Below are positions 44,091-53,460 of a stretch of DNA of 64,000 bases, one piece after another. Both the position numbers and the translations under genes were made by a program. Under the pieces are notes generated by a model. That model worked only from the letters and a program-made list of their open reading frames with translations, had not been told where the DNA came from and made no database searches. How positions within the stretch are numbered: the stretch's first letter is position 1; every line of letters begins with the position of its first letter. This stretch comes from an uncultured Ellagibacter sp. (GTDB lineage: Bacteria; Actinomycetota; Coriobacteriia; Coriobacteriales; Eggerthellaceae), in NCBI RefSeq assembly GCF_934617235.1, contig NZ_CAKTTZ010000004.1, positions 1-64,000 of the forward strand, written 5' to 3'.

Positions 44091-44882
44091 ATGGCTCAAA
44101 CCGCATCGACCAAGGCCACGCTCAAGCGGAATTGGTTCACCATCACATCGCTTGTGTCGAAGGACTTCAAGCTCAAATACCGCCGAAGCGTCCTGGGCGT
44201 TCTCTGGTCGGTCCTAAACCCCCTGCTCATGATGTGCGTGCTCGCCGCCGTGTTCACGAACGTGCTCAAGTTCGGCGACGACGTGCAGAACTTCCCCATG
44301 TACCTCATCCTGGGCAACGTGCTCTTCTCGCTCATGGCCGACTCGACGTCGTCCGCCATGGGCTCCATCCTCGAATCGGCGCCGCTCATCAAGAAGGTAC
44401 GCGTGTCGAAGATGATCTTCCCACTGGAGAAGGTGCTCTTCACGCTCGTGAACTTCGCCATCTCGCTCATCGCGGTCGTCATCGTCATGCTCTTCTTCCG
44501 CATCCCGCCGACGGTGAACCTGCTCGCGATGCCCATCCTGCTCGTGTTCATGCTGCTCTTCTGCGCGGGGCTCGGCATGCTGCTCTCCTCGCTCGCCGTG
44601 TTCTTCCGCGACGTGTGCCACCTGTGGGGCGTCGTCATCACCGCATGGACCTACGCCACGCCGTTGTTCTACCCGGTAGGCCTTCTGCCCGACTGGATGC
44701 AGGCTGCCGAGGCGTTCAACCCGATGTACCACTACGTGTGCTATTTCCGCGACATCGCGATGTACAACACGGTGCCCGGCCTCACCGAGAACCTCATCTG
44801 CCTCGGCATGGCCGCGATCACCTTCGCCATCGGCTTCGCCGTGTTCAAGGCGACCGAGAAGAAGTTCATCCTCTACGTTTAG
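44091..44882 (+). CDS. ABC-2 polysaccharide exporter permease (Wzm/TagG-like)
   Basis: 263 residues with six hydrophobic segments. The N-terminal SLVSKDFKLKYRRSVLGVLWSVLNPLLMM is the classic ABC2_membrane/TagG signature. The ATG at 44091 follows GAGGAC; an upstream in-frame ATG at 44067 has no ribosome site. It pairs with the ATPase 9 bases downstream to export a completed lipid-linked polymer across the membrane. Confidence 0.93.
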   Translation: MAQTASTKATLKRNWFTITSLVSKDFKLKYRRSVLGVLWSVLNPLLMMCVLAAVFTNVLKFGDDVQNFPMYLILGNVLFSLMADSTSSAMGSILESAPLIKKVRVSKMIFPLEKVLFTLVNFAISLIAVVIVMLFFRIPPTVNLLAMPILLVFMLLFCAGLGMLLSSLAVFFRDVCHLWGVVITAWTYATPLFYPVGLLPDWMQAAEAFNPMYHYVCYFRDIAMYNTVPGLTENLICLGMAAITFAIGFAVFKATEKKFILYV

Positions 44883-44891
44883 GCGGAACCT

Positions 44892-46859
44892 ATGCCCGAG
44901 AACATCAACACAACCCCGCTCGGCGACATCGAGCGCGAGCTTGCCGCCGCAGTCGACGACCGGCCCGCCATGGTCGACGTGGACCGCGTGTCCATGGTCT
45001 TCAACATGGCATCCCAGCAGCTCAACAGCTTGAAGGAATACGCCATCGCCCTTGCAAAGCGCGAGCTTATGTTCAAGGAGTTCCGAGCGCTCGACGGCGT
45101 GTCGTTCACCGTTCGCAAGGGCGACGTGTTCGGCATCCTGGGCACGAACGGCTCGGGCAAGTCCACCATGCTCAAGATCATCGCCGGCGTGCTCGAGCCC
45201 ACCGAGGGCACCTGCACCATCAACGGCAGCATCGCGCCTTTGATCGAGCTCGGCGCCGGCTTCGACATGGAGCTCACCGCGCGAGAGAACATCTTCTTGA
45301 ACGGCGCGCTTCTGGGCTATTCGAAGAAGTTCATCCAGCAGCATTTCGACGAGATCGTCGACTTCGCGGAGGTCGAGAAGTTCCTCGACATGCCGATGAA
45401 GAACTACTCGTCGGGCATGGTCGCGCGCATCGCGTTCGCCATCGCCACGGTCATCGTGCCCGAAATCCTCATCGTCGACGAGGTGCTCTCGGTCGGCGAC
45501 TTCATGTTCCAGCAGAAATGCGAGCGCCGTATCACGCAGCTCATCAAGGAGCACGACGTCACCGTGCTCATCGTGTCGCACAACAACGACCAGATCGAGC
45601 GTTTGTGCAACAAGGCCATCTGGATCGAGAAGGGCCACACCCGCATGATGGGCTCGGCCGCCGACGTGTGCCGCACCTACCGCGTGCTCGGCGGACATGT
45701 GGGCTCGGCCGAATCGGAGGCCGCCGTGTTCAGCATGCTGAACTCCCCCACCCGCGTGCCCGAGGAGCTCGTGAGCTCCGTCGCCGGCGAGAACCGCTAC
45801 GGCACCGCCGTGAAAATCGCGGAGAAGTGCAAGTTCGCGCAGGGTGGCAGCATCATCCTGGCCTCGGGAGACTTCAGCCTGCCGTGCATGTCCGCGCAAG
45901 GGCTCTCCGGCATGCTCGATGCGCCGGTGCTGCTCTCGAAGAACGAGTCGCTGCCCGACGTGGTCGCGCAGGAAATCGCGAGCCTCGCGCCGCGCCGCAT
46001 CGTCGTCTTGGGCGGCGAGGACGTGCTCTCTTCCGAAGTGGCCGAGCAGGCGGCCGACGCTGCGGGCGACGGGTGTGCAATCTGCCGAATCGACTGCAAC
46101 GAGTCGGTCGAGCTTGCGCGCCTCATCTTCGACTTCGGGAAGCGCGTGGCGGAGGAAGACGGCGTGCCCGGCTGGAGCAAGCTCACAATCATCGCGCACC
46201 ACGACTGCTTGGGTGACCTGATCACGCTTTCGCCGCTGCTGTTCAACCAGCATATCCCCGTATTCTACATTCGCGAGCTCGGCGTGATCGACGACGCCAC
46301 GGCAGCGTCGATCCAGGGCGGCGACTTCACCGACCTGATTGTGCTGGGCGTCGACAAGCATATCCCCGACACGTTCCTCGCCACCTGCGCCGAGCACGGC
46401 GTGAAAAGCGAGCGCCTCATCGGCAAGAACCCCTACGACGCCAACGAGAAGATCAACGACCTCATCACTTCGGGCCAGGTCGAAGGCGCGCGGCTTACGA
46501 TCGGCAACCTTATCGTGAGCTCGGTGTGGAACCCTGCCGACGCGTTCGCCGCCGGCGCCTGGGCCGCCAAGACCGATTCCGCCTTCCTTCTGGAAGACCC
46601 GCAAAACCTCGACAGCGTCGCGCACGCCATAAGCTACATCAAGAAGAAGGGCGGCAGCGTGAAGCACCTCACCTTCTTGGGCGATTCCTCGCAGTTTGGG
46701 CGCCTCGACAAGGAGATGCTTGGGAAGGCTGTGCAGGAAGCGCTCGTGGACGCAGGGCTTGCGAATACGAGTGCCGAGGACGCGCAGCCAACCAAGACTG
46801 AGCGCGCGGACGCCACATCCGCCGACGCTGCGTCCGCGGATACGCAGGAAAACGAATAG
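44892..46859 (+). CDS. Wzt-type ABC ATPase fused to a three-repeat CWB2 module
   Basis: 655 residues. Residues 1-270 are a TagH/Wzt-type ATPase: Walker A GTNGSGKST (84-92), LIELGAGFDMELTARENI, signature NYSSGMVAR (171-179), Walker B ILIVDE (192-197), and VSH switch. From about residue 290 to 625 come three cell-wall-binding-repeat-2 units; the first opens GENRYGTAVKIAEK (299-312) and includes RIVVLGGEDVLS. CWB2 units normally trimerise outside the cell and bind anionic wall polymers. This protein has no signal peptide and must act in the cytoplasm, so the module probably reads the polymer being exported, as the C-terminal domain of Wzt reads O-antigen caps. Confidence 0.92.
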   Translation: MPENINTTPLGDIERELAAAVDDRPAMVDVDRVSMVFNMASQQLNSLKEYAIALAKRELMFKEFRALDGVSFTVRKGDVFGILGTNGSGKSTMLKIIAGVLEPTEGTCTINGSIAPLIELGAGFDMELTARENIFLNGALLGYSKKFIQQHFDEIVDFAEVEKFLDMPMKNYSSGMVARIAFAIATVIVPEILIVDEVLSVGDFMFQQKCERRITQLIKEHDVTVLIVSHNNDQIERLCNKAIWIEKGHTRMMGSAADVCRTYRVLGGHVGSAESEAAVFSMLNSPTRVPEELVSSVAGENRYGTAVKIAEKCKFAQGGSIILASGDFSLPCMSAQGLSGMLDAPVLLSKNESLPDVVAQEIASLAPRRIVVLGGEDVLSSEVAEQAADAAGDGCAICRIDCNESVELARLIFDFGKRVAEEDGVPGWSKLTIIAHHDCLGDLITLSPLLFNQHIPVFYIRELGVIDDATAASIQGGDFTDLIVLGVDKHIPDTFLATCAEHGVKSERLIGKNPYDANEKINDLITSGQVEGARLTIGNLIVSSVWNPADAFAAGAWAAKTDSAFLLEDPQNLDSVAHAISYIKKKGGSVKHLTFLGDSSQFGRLDKEMLGKAVQEALVDAGLANTSAEDAQPTKTERADATSADAASADTQENE

Positions 46860-46866
46860 GAGCATC

Positions 46867-47982
46867 ATGTCATCTTCGCAGTTCGCACCGCTGGTTTCCG
46901 TCATCATCCCCATCTACAACGCAGGACCCTACCTCGATCAGGCGCTCGAGAGCGTCGAGGGGCAAACGTACAAGAACCTGGAAATTATCTGTCTGAATGA
47001 CGGCTCCACCGACAACTCGCTTGACATCATGCGCGCCCATGCCGCGCGCGACGAACGCATCGTGGTGATCGACAAGCACAACCAAGGCTACGGCGCCACC
47101 TGCAACCGCGGGCTCGACGAGTCGCACGGTGAGTGGATTTCCATCCTCGAACCCGACGACTGGATCGAGAGCGGCATGTATTCCGACCTGCTCGCGCTCG
47201 CGCGCATGTACCCCGAGCCGATCGACATCGTGAAGTCGGGCTACTGGCGCATCTGGATGCCCGACACGCCCAAGCAGCGCAAGATGAACTGCAGCTACCA
47301 CGGGCGCATCAACCCGCCCGCCCAGCCGTTCGCCATCAAGGACGCGGCGCATCTGCTGTGCCACCACCCATCCATCTGGTCGGCGATCTATCGCAAGCAA
47401 TACCTGGTTGACAAGGGCATTCGCTTCCGCGAGATTCCCGGCGCGGGCTGGGCAGACAACCCGTTCCTCATCGAGACGCTTTGCCAGACCGACCGCATCC
47501 TCTACACCGATAAGGAATACTACTGTTATCGCGAGGAGACGCCGGAGAAGTCCGAAGCGTTCGCAAAGCGCAGCACGCTTCTGCCGCTCGAGCGCTGGAA
47601 TGACATGATGGACATCCTCGAGAAGCTCGGCGTGACCGACGAGCGCATCCTGCGCGCGCACAACAGCCGCGGCTTCACGTACCTCTCGGGCATCCTGGAA
47701 GTCGTCGGGCTCGACGGCGAGGGCGTGCGCGAGGCGGCGACCCACATGTTCGAGCGCATGGATGCTGAACTGGTGTTTTCCGACCCCGAGATATCCCCTG
47801 GCTGCAAGCGCCTGTTCGCCGACCTCCGCGGCCTGGAATGCCCGCACATCGACAAGCTCGCCTATGTGCGCGGGCTTATGGGGCAGGGATTCTACAACCT
47901 AAAGAACACGGGCGTCGCGAACACGTTCTTCGCAACCACCAACTACTTCAAGAAGCACCGCGCCCGCGAAGCAAACGAGTAG
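46867..47982 (+). CDS. GT2 glycosyltransferase
   Basis: 371 residues from the ATG at 46867, with AGGAG overlapping the ATPase stop, so it is the third gene of the exporter operon. Motifs are SVIIPIYNAGPYL, CLNDGSTDNSL, LEPDDWIE and GAGWADNPFLIE. It resembles the enzyme at 31847, but has an extra C-terminal helical region ending TTNYFKKHRAREANE. In Wzt-type systems such partners often finish or cap the polymer, which fits the CWB2 idea above. Confidence 0.9.
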   Translation: MSSSQFAPLVSVIIPIYNAGPYLDQALESVEGQTYKNLEIICLNDGSTDNSLDIMRAHAARDERIVVIDKHNQGYGATCNRGLDESHGEWISILEPDDWIESGMYSDLLALARMYPEPIDIVKSGYWRIWMPDTPKQRKMNCSYHGRINPPAQPFAIKDAAHLLCHHPSIWSAIYRKQYLVDKGIRFREIPGAGWADNPFLIETLCQTDRILYTDKEYYCYREETPEKSEAFAKRSTLLPLERWNDMMDILEKLGVTDERILRAHNSRGFTYLSGILEVVGLDGEGVREAATHMFERMDAELVFSDPEISPGCKRLFADLRGLECPHIDKLAYVRGLMGQGFYNLKNTGVANTFFATTNYFKKHRAREANE

Positions 47983-48089
47983 GCGGCAAGCCCACATTCG
48001 TCATATCGGCATCACGATGCGAAGCCCCTGGGTATCAACCAGGGGTTAAGGTGCCAAAATCGGCGGCCCGACATAACCGAAGTCGTGCG

Positions 48090-49916
48090 CTAGCGATTCT
48101 TCGTGAAATGATAGGTCGGCACAGCCTCTTCGAGAATCTTGATCGCGTGCTCGTCGGTGTCGCGAATCGCCTCGCGAAGTTCCCCAAGCTTCTGGGCCAC
48201 TTGCTCGTGGCTGATTTCCTGGCCCTGCGAGATCATAATCGAATGGTTGGACGTGGGAAGCGTGTTCTCCTCGTCCATCAGCAGCTCTTCGTACATCTTC
48301 TCGCCGTCGCGCAGACCGGTGTAGACGATGCCGACGTGCGCGCCCGAAAGGCGGATGAGATTCTTCGCCAAGTCCGCAATCTTCACTGGCTCGCCCATGT
48401 CGAGCACGAAGATTTCGCCGCCCTTCGCCATGCCGCCCGCCTGGATGACAAGCTGCACCGCCTCGGGAATGGTCATGAAGAAGCGCTCGATATCAGGATG
48501 CGTCACCGTCACGGGGCCGCCTTCCGCAATCTGCTTCTTGAACAGGGGAATCACGCTACCGTTGCTCCCGAGCACGTTGCCAAAGCGCACCGCCGCGAAC
48601 ACGGTCTTCGACGTGCGGGCGTAGTACTGCATGATCATCTCACCCATGCGCTTGGTGGCACCCATGACCGAAGTGGGGTTCACGGCCTTATCGGTCGAGA
48701 TGAACGTGAAATGCTCCACGCCGAAGGCGTCTGCCGCGCGCACCACGTTCAAGGTGCCGAAGACGTTGTTCTCGATAGCCTCGCGCGGGCACACCTCCAT
48801 GAGCGGCACGTGCTTGTGGGCAGCCGCATGGAACACCACGGCCGGATGGTACTTCTCGAACACCTCGTTCACGCGCGCGTCGTTGCAGATGCTGCCGATC
48901 TCGATGTCGACGTCGATGTCGTCGTAAGAACGCAGCAGCTCCTGGCGAAGCATGTAGGCGTCGTTCTCGCAAATGTCGAAGATGACAATGCGGTGCGGAG
49001 CGACTTTCGCCAGCTGACGGCAGAGCTCGCTGCCAATCGATCCGCCGCCACCCGTGACGAGCACCGTCTCGCCCGCCACATACGCGTACGCGATGCGCAT
49101 ATCGAGCTGGATTTCCTCGCGGCCCAACAGGTCGGTCACGTCGACGTCGCGCAGGGCCACATCGCCCAGCTCGTCGATGCGCAAATCGCGGATGTTGGGC
49201 AGCGTCTTGAGCACGCATTCGGTCTTCGTGCACACCTTATAGATGCGCTTGCGCTCGGCAGGGGTCGACGAGGGGATGGCAACGACGATCTGCTGGATGT
49301 CGTATTTCCTCACGAGCTCCTCGATGTCGTCGGTCGAACCCTCCACTTTCACGCCGTGGATGCGCATGCCCCGCTTGGCCGGGTCGTCGTCGGTCGCGAC
49401 GATAGGAATGCCCGGCATGTTCGGGTCCTTCGTAGACATGCGGTTGATAGTGAGCGAACCAGTTTCCCCCGCGCCGACGACGAGCGTCCGCGGACGATCG
49501 ACGTTATCGCCGGAAAACGCACGCTTCTTGCGCCTTTTGATGCGCCACAGCAGACGGTAACCGCCCATAAGGAACACGAGCAGAATCGACGCACCGATGA
49601 ACACGCGAATGGGAAGCCGAACGTTGATGACCCACAAAAACACAGCGCCCACCAGGGTCGATATCACTACGGAAAGCACAATCTGCAGCGCCTCGTCGAC
49701 GCTTGCATACTCCCATAAGTTGTTGTACAGGCGAAACGCGCCCATGATCGCGATGTTCACCACGGCGAGGATTCCCAAGATGAAGAAAATCTCGTTGCTG
49801 GTGAACACTTCGTCGTACACGTTGGTCAGAAGCGATGCCAGCCAATAGGCCACGTACGTGGCAATGATATCCATAATCAACAGAGGCGCAGTGCGCTTCG
49901 CTATGTGCAAATCCAT
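48090..49916 (-). CDS. FlaA1/CapD-type membrane NDP-sugar 4,6-dehydratase
   Basis: 608 residues. Four N-terminal hydrophobic segments, a first Rossmann domain (VVGAGETGSL, about 145-155), and a second with TGGGGSIGSELC (about 285-297). The usual YxxxK of short-chain dehydrogenases is replaced by MGATK, the Ser-Met-Lys variant known from WbpM/PglF. It should make UDP-linked 4-keto-6-deoxy sugars for the locus. Last member on the right of the polymer locus. Confidence 0.92.
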   Translation of the reverse strand: MDLHIAKRTAPLLIMDIIATYVAYWLASLLTNVYDEVFTSNEIFFILGILAVVNIAIMGAFRLYNNLWEYASVDEALQIVLSVVISTLVGAVFLWVINVRLPIRVFIGASILLVFLMGGYRLLWRIKRRKKRAFSGDNVDRPRTLVVGAGETGSLTINRMSTKDPNMPGIPIVATDDDPAKRGMRIHGVKVEGSTDDIEELVRKYDIQQIVVAIPSSTPAERKRIYKVCTKTECVLKTLPNIRDLRIDELGDVALRDVDVTDLLGREEIQLDMRIAYAYVAGETVLVTGGGGSIGSELCRQLAKVAPHRIVIFDICENDAYMLRQELLRSYDDIDVDIEIGSICNDARVNEVFEKYHPAVVFHAAAHKHVPLMEVCPREAIENNVFGTLNVVRAADAFGVEHFTFISTDKAVNPTSVMGATKRMGEMIMQYYARTSKTVFAAVRFGNVLGSNGSVIPLFKKQIAEGGPVTVTHPDIERFFMTIPEAVQLVIQAGGMAKGGEIFVLDMGEPVKIADLAKNLIRLSGAHVGIVYTGLRDGEKMYEELLMDEENTLPTSNHSIMISQGQEISHEQVAQKLGELREAIRDTDEHAIKILEEAVPTYHFTKNR

Positions 49917-49955
49917 GCGTGCCCTCGCTCGGGTTTAACGGCGCCGCGGCCGCTG

Positions 49956-49979
49956 ATATACAACCTACTGATTGTATAC
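49956..49979 (-). promoter_or_regulatory. Inverted repeat in the FlaA1/CapD promoter region
   Basis: ATATACAA (49956-49963) and TTGTATAC (49972-49979) form an 8-bp inverted repeat with one mismatch, 40 bases before the ATG at 49916. Both arms carry -10-like sequences on the minus strand. Confidence 0.4.
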
Positions 49980-50054
49980 GATTGAGCCGAAGGCCCGCCC
50001 GTTTTGCAGAAACACTGCACGGATGGGAAATGCCCACAACGCGTCGCTCATGTC

Positions 50055-50082
50055 GGAACGGTGGTGGAACGGTGGTGGAACG
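50055..50082. repeat. 11-bp tandem repeat, 2.5 copies
   Basis: GGAACGGTGGT at 50055 and 50066, then GGAACG. It lies between the CapD-type gene and the DUF1667 stop. Confidence 0.8.
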
Positions 50083-50099
50083 AGGACGGCACGACAGCC

Positions 50100-50456
50100 C
50101 TACCCCACCGTTTTCGTCGCGACGAGAGAAATCCCCGTGCCGCAGACGTTCTCGCAGATGACATCCCCCATAGCGATAGGGGCTCGAAGGGAAAGCCCCG
50201 CCGCCTCGCGGGCAACATCGCACACGAGCGCCTTGGGCACCGGCGCACTCGTCCGATAACTCACCGGTTCCAGGCATCCCGCAGCGCATACGGTGCCGCA
50301 CACCGTTCGGACCGGGTTGTTCGCCTCGGCCTGGGCATACTTCTTCCCGCGGCCGCACGAGTTGCCCTCGACACTTGTGACCTCGCCGTTCTCGGCGAAC
50401 CCGACGTTCATGACGCACCCCATCGGGCACTGGATGCAGACAATCCTCCTGCTCAT
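50100..50456 (-). CDS. DUF1667 protein (partner of GlpA-type flavoprotein)
   Basis: 118 residues. The N-terminus carries CIQCPMGC and later CGRGKKYAQAEANNPVRTVCGTV, the cysteine pattern of DUF1667, which probably binds an iron-sulfur cluster. Its ATG overlaps the stop of the upstream flavoprotein (ATGA). In many anaerobes this protein follows glycerol-3-phosphate dehydrogenase-like genes and may pass on electrons. Confidence 0.85.
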   Translation of the reverse strand: MSRRIVCIQCPMGCVMNVGFAENGEVTSVEGNSCGRGKKYAQAEANNPVRTVCGTVCAAGCLEPVSYRTSAPVPKALVCDVAREAAGLSLRAPIAMGDVICENVCGTGISLVATKTVG

Positions 50457-53452
50457 CGCGCGCCCCCTTCCGCAACGAGAGCCTGGCGTGCGGCAAGTCC
50501 GCTTACTGCCGTAACCTCGATGCGCGAGCACCCGACAAGACTCTCGGCATCGACCTTCATGCGCCGCATCTCGGCAGGAACTGCCACCATATCACGCGCT
50601 CGCGCAATCACCTCGCACGCACCCGCGTCATCGCGCGAGCGGACCTCGAACCGCACGCCCTCGATGACCTCGGACACACGAAAGGAGAGCGTCACGAGCC
50701 CTTGCGCATCGCGGGAAATCACCTGCGGCACGACATAGCGCACGCCTTCCCCGGCAACCACTTCGATGGGCGGCTCGCTCTCGCCCGCCGCAGCGTCCGC
50801 CGCGCACACCGCTCTCGCAGCAGCCATCGCGAAGGCGGCCGCAGAGGCTCCTGCCCGCTCGCCTTCTTCGGATGCGAAGTCCGCCAAATCGTGCACGTGG
50901 AGGGCATTTCCGCAGGCGAAGATGCCGGGCACGCTCGTCGCCAAGCGCTCGTCGACAACAGCGCCTCCCGTCATCGGGGAAAGTACCACCCCCGCCGTTT
51001 TCGCAACCTCGTTTTCGGGGATGAGTCCGCACGAAAGCACCAGCGTGTCGCAGGGAATGCGCTCCTCGGTCCCCTCGATGGGACGACGCGTCGCAGGATC
51101 GACGTCCGCCACAACAACAGCATTCAGGCGCGTCTCGCCTTCAAGCCGAACCACCGTGCGCGACAGGTGCAGCGGAATGCCGAAATCGTCGAGACATTGC
51201 ACGATGTTGCGGCGCAGCCCCGAGGAGAACGGCATGATCTCGTACACGCCGAGCACGTTGATGCCCGACAGGGTCATGCGGCGCGCCATGATGAGCCCGA
51301 TGTCGCCCGAGCCAAGCACCACCGCAGTCGACCCAGGGACAAGCCCCTGCAGATTCATGAAATTCTGCGCGCAGCCTGCCGTATAGACCCCCGAAGGACG
51401 CGCGCCCGCAATACCGAGTGCGCCCAGCCCCCGCTCACGGCTTCCCGTCGCCAAGATCACAGCCTTCGCATGGAAAAATAGTTCGGCACCAAAGCGTGTG
51501 CCAACGACGAGTTTTCCTGCGCCATCGTCGTCAATACGCAGCACCGACACACCGTATTCGCAGGTCACACCTGCATCTGTGACAGATTGCTCCTCCATTG
51601 CGGCATATTCAGGGCCGGTGAGCTCGGCCTTCATGCGATGCAAGCCGAACCCGTTGTGCACGCACTGCTTGAGCACGCCGCCCGGGCGCTCCTCGCGATC
51701 GACCATGGCCACGCGAGCCGCACCCGCACGCCGCGCGCTCACGGCAGCCGCCATACCCGCAGCACCACCACCGATGACGACCACGTCGAAGCTGCCTTCG
51801 ATACGGGTGGGTGCGCCCGGCTCGCTCCGCCGCGCGCCCGACGCCGCATGCCAGGCGCCCGCTTCCCCATGAAGCGCGTTCGTCTCCTCTCGCTTCACGC
51901 CTGTTGCCGCCGAGGAGCCGCTCGATATCGCATGCCGCGCACAAGCTTCCTCAGGAGCCTCACCTTTGGCGGGGCTCTCGCCCTCACGCGCAAGCTCGAC
52001 GTAATCGGCACGTGCGGACGCTATCATCTTCGACCCCGCAAGCCGCTTGTCGATCTTCTCGGGCGGACAGCCCAGCTCACGCGACATGATGCGCACAAGC
52101 TCCGGCGAGCAAAAGCCACCGTGGCAGCGCCCCATCGTAGCCCCCGTGCGCCACTTGATCGCATCGAGCGAGAGCGCGGGAAGGGGACCGTGCAGCGCGC
52201 GAACTACTTCCGCCTCGGTCACCTCGCAGCAACGGCAGACCACATGCCCGAACGCTGGATCGCTCGCGATGGCACATTCGCGCTGCTCATCGGTCATCGC
52301 CGTGAAGGGAAGCTGCGGCGCACGACGCGGATTGAACGACGGATTGCCACCCGCACCCAGGCGAGCCGCGACCTCTGAAGCGACATAAGATGCCACCGCA
52401 GGAGCCGAGGTCAAACCAGGCGACTCAAAGCAAGCGATGTTGAAGAAGCCGAGGGCATCCACTACCTCGCCGATGACGAAATCGCCCGACTCGCCCGCTG
52501 CGCGCAAACCCGCAAAGTTCGTGATGGCGCCACGCGGAGAAGCCGCAGGCCAAGTGCGGCGGGCACGCTCGACGATATCGGCAAGCCCTGCCTGCGTCGT
52601 CGAGAGGTCGGTCTTGGAGTCCTGGGAAACCGAGTTCGGGCCGATAAGCATGTTGCCGTGGATTGTCGGCGTGACGAGCACCCCTTTGCCGAGCGGCCCC
52701 GGCACCTGGAACATCGTGTGCTCGAACGTGCCAGCGTATTCCGTGTCGTAGAGATAGTACTCGCCCCGACGCGGCGTGATGGAAAAGCGATTCCCCGAAA
52801 TCATGTTGTTCAGCTCGTCGGCGAAAAGCCCCGCCGCGTTCACGACTGCGCGCGCGAAGAAACGCTCCCCCGCGGCCTCGAGGCTGAAGCCGCCGTCCAC
52901 GCGTGCGATGCGCTCCACGCGATGATTGAAAAGGAAGGCGACGCCGTTGTCGCACGCGTTCTCAGCCGCCGCAAAGGCGAAGCCGTACGGATCGACGATG
53001 CCGCCCGTCGGCGCCACAAGCGCGCAAGTGACCTCGGGCGACACGTTCGGCTCCATCTCGCGCGCCTGATTCCCCGACACGATATGCACGCCCTCGATGC
53101 CATTCGCATCGGCACGACGGACAAGCTCCTCGAGCTTTAATCGACCCTCGTCATCAAAAGCGAGCACCATCGAGCCGTTGCGGCGGAATTGCACGCCGAG
53201 CTCGTCGCACCACTGCGGGTATGCCTTCGAACCCGAAGCGTTGAAGTGCGCCTTGAGCGTACCGGGCACGGGATCGAAGCCCGCATGCACGATAGCGGAA
53301 TTCGCGCGGGTCGCACCGCAGGCGACGTCGTTTCCTGCCTCCAACACGCAGACGGACAGGTCATAGCGCGCGAGCTCGCGAGCCGCCGTGCAGCCCGCCA
53401 CACCGGCGCCGACGACCACGACGTCAAAGGAGCGCGCCTTCTCTTCCTGCAT
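50453..53452 (-). CDS. Fused GlpA-like dehydrogenase + BFD iron-sulfur + NAD/FAD oxidoreductase
   Basis: 999 residues. Residues 1-375: DAO/GlpA-like FAD domain (VVVVGAGVAGCTAA, CGATRANSAIVHAGFD), acting on glycerol-3-phosphate or a 2-hydroxyacid. Residues about 405-455: BFD-type [2Fe-2S] site (CRCCEVTEAEVV and GRCHGGFCSPELV). Residues about 555-880: pyridine-nucleotide oxidoreductase with VVVIGGGAAGMAAA, ATGSRERG and LGSGDIGLIMARR, ending with an extra domain of about 110 residues. In clostridia these are usually two genes before DUF1667. The join (about 485-550) is Ala/Glu/Gly-rich. Reaction is inferred from family. Confidence 0.88.
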   Translation of the reverse strand: MQEEKARSFDVVVVGAGVAGCTAARELARYDLSVCVLEAGNDVACGATRANSAIVHAGFDPVPGTLKAHFNASGSKAYPQWCDELGVQFRRNGSMVLAFDDEGRLKLEELVRRADANGIEGVHIVSGNQAREMEPNVSPEVTCALVAPTGGIVDPYGFAFAAAENACDNGVAFLFNHRVERIARVDGGFSLEAAGERFFARAVVNAAGLFADELNNMISGNRFSITPRRGEYYLYDTEYAGTFEHTMFQVPGPLGKGVLVTPTIHGNMLIGPNSVSQDSKTDLSTTQAGLADIVERARRTWPAASPRGAITNFAGLRAAGESGDFVIGEVVDALGFFNIACFESPGLTSAPAVASYVASEVAARLGAGGNPSFNPRRAPQLPFTAMTDEQRECAIASDPAFGHVVCRCCEVTEAEVVRALHGPLPALSLDAIKWRTGATMGRCHGGFCSPELVRIMSRELGCPPEKIDKRLAGSKMIASARADYVELAREGESPAKGEAPEEACARHAISSGSSAATGVKREETNALHGEAGAWHAASGARRSEPGAPTRIEGSFDVVVIGGGAAGMAAAVSARRAGAARVAMVDREERPGGVLKQCVHNGFGLHRMKAELTGPEYAAMEEQSVTDAGVTCEYGVSVLRIDDDGAGKLVVGTRFGAELFFHAKAVILATGSRERGLGALGIAGARPSGVYTAGCAQNFMNLQGLVPGSTAVVLGSGDIGLIMARRMTLSGINVLGVYEIMPFSSGLRRNIVQCLDDFGIPLHLSRTVVRLEGETRLNAVVVADVDPATRRPIEGTEERIPCDTLVLSCGLIPENEVAKTAGVVLSPMTGGAVVDERLATSVPGIFACGNALHVHDLADFASEEGERAGASAAAFAMAAARAVCAADAAAGESEPPIEVVAGEGVRYVVPQVISRDAQGLVTLSFRVSEVIEGVRFEVRSRDDAGACEVIARARDMVAVPAEMRRMKVDAESLVGCSRIEVTAVSGLAARQALVAEGGAR

Positions 53453-53460
53453 ATGCGAAC

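Noticed and set aside
44214..46913. 899-codon minus-strand open frame opposite the ABC exporter genes
   Set aside because: His/Glu/Arg-rich shadow of two clear ABC genes, with no ribosome site or motif.
48023..48047. 9-bp hairpin between the convergent GT2 and CapD-type genes
   Set aside because: Stem AGCCCCTGG with CCAGGGGTT is real but no T-run follows on either strand, so a terminator call is not supported.
47838..49718. 626-codon plus-strand open frame opposite the CapD-type gene
   Set aside because: No recognisable domain and antisense to a well-conserved dehydratase.
50041..50099. Possible CRISPR-like repeats
   Set aside because: Only 2.5 copies of an 11-bp unit with no spacers; a simple tandem repeat. 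No CRISPR array or cas gene was seen anywhere.
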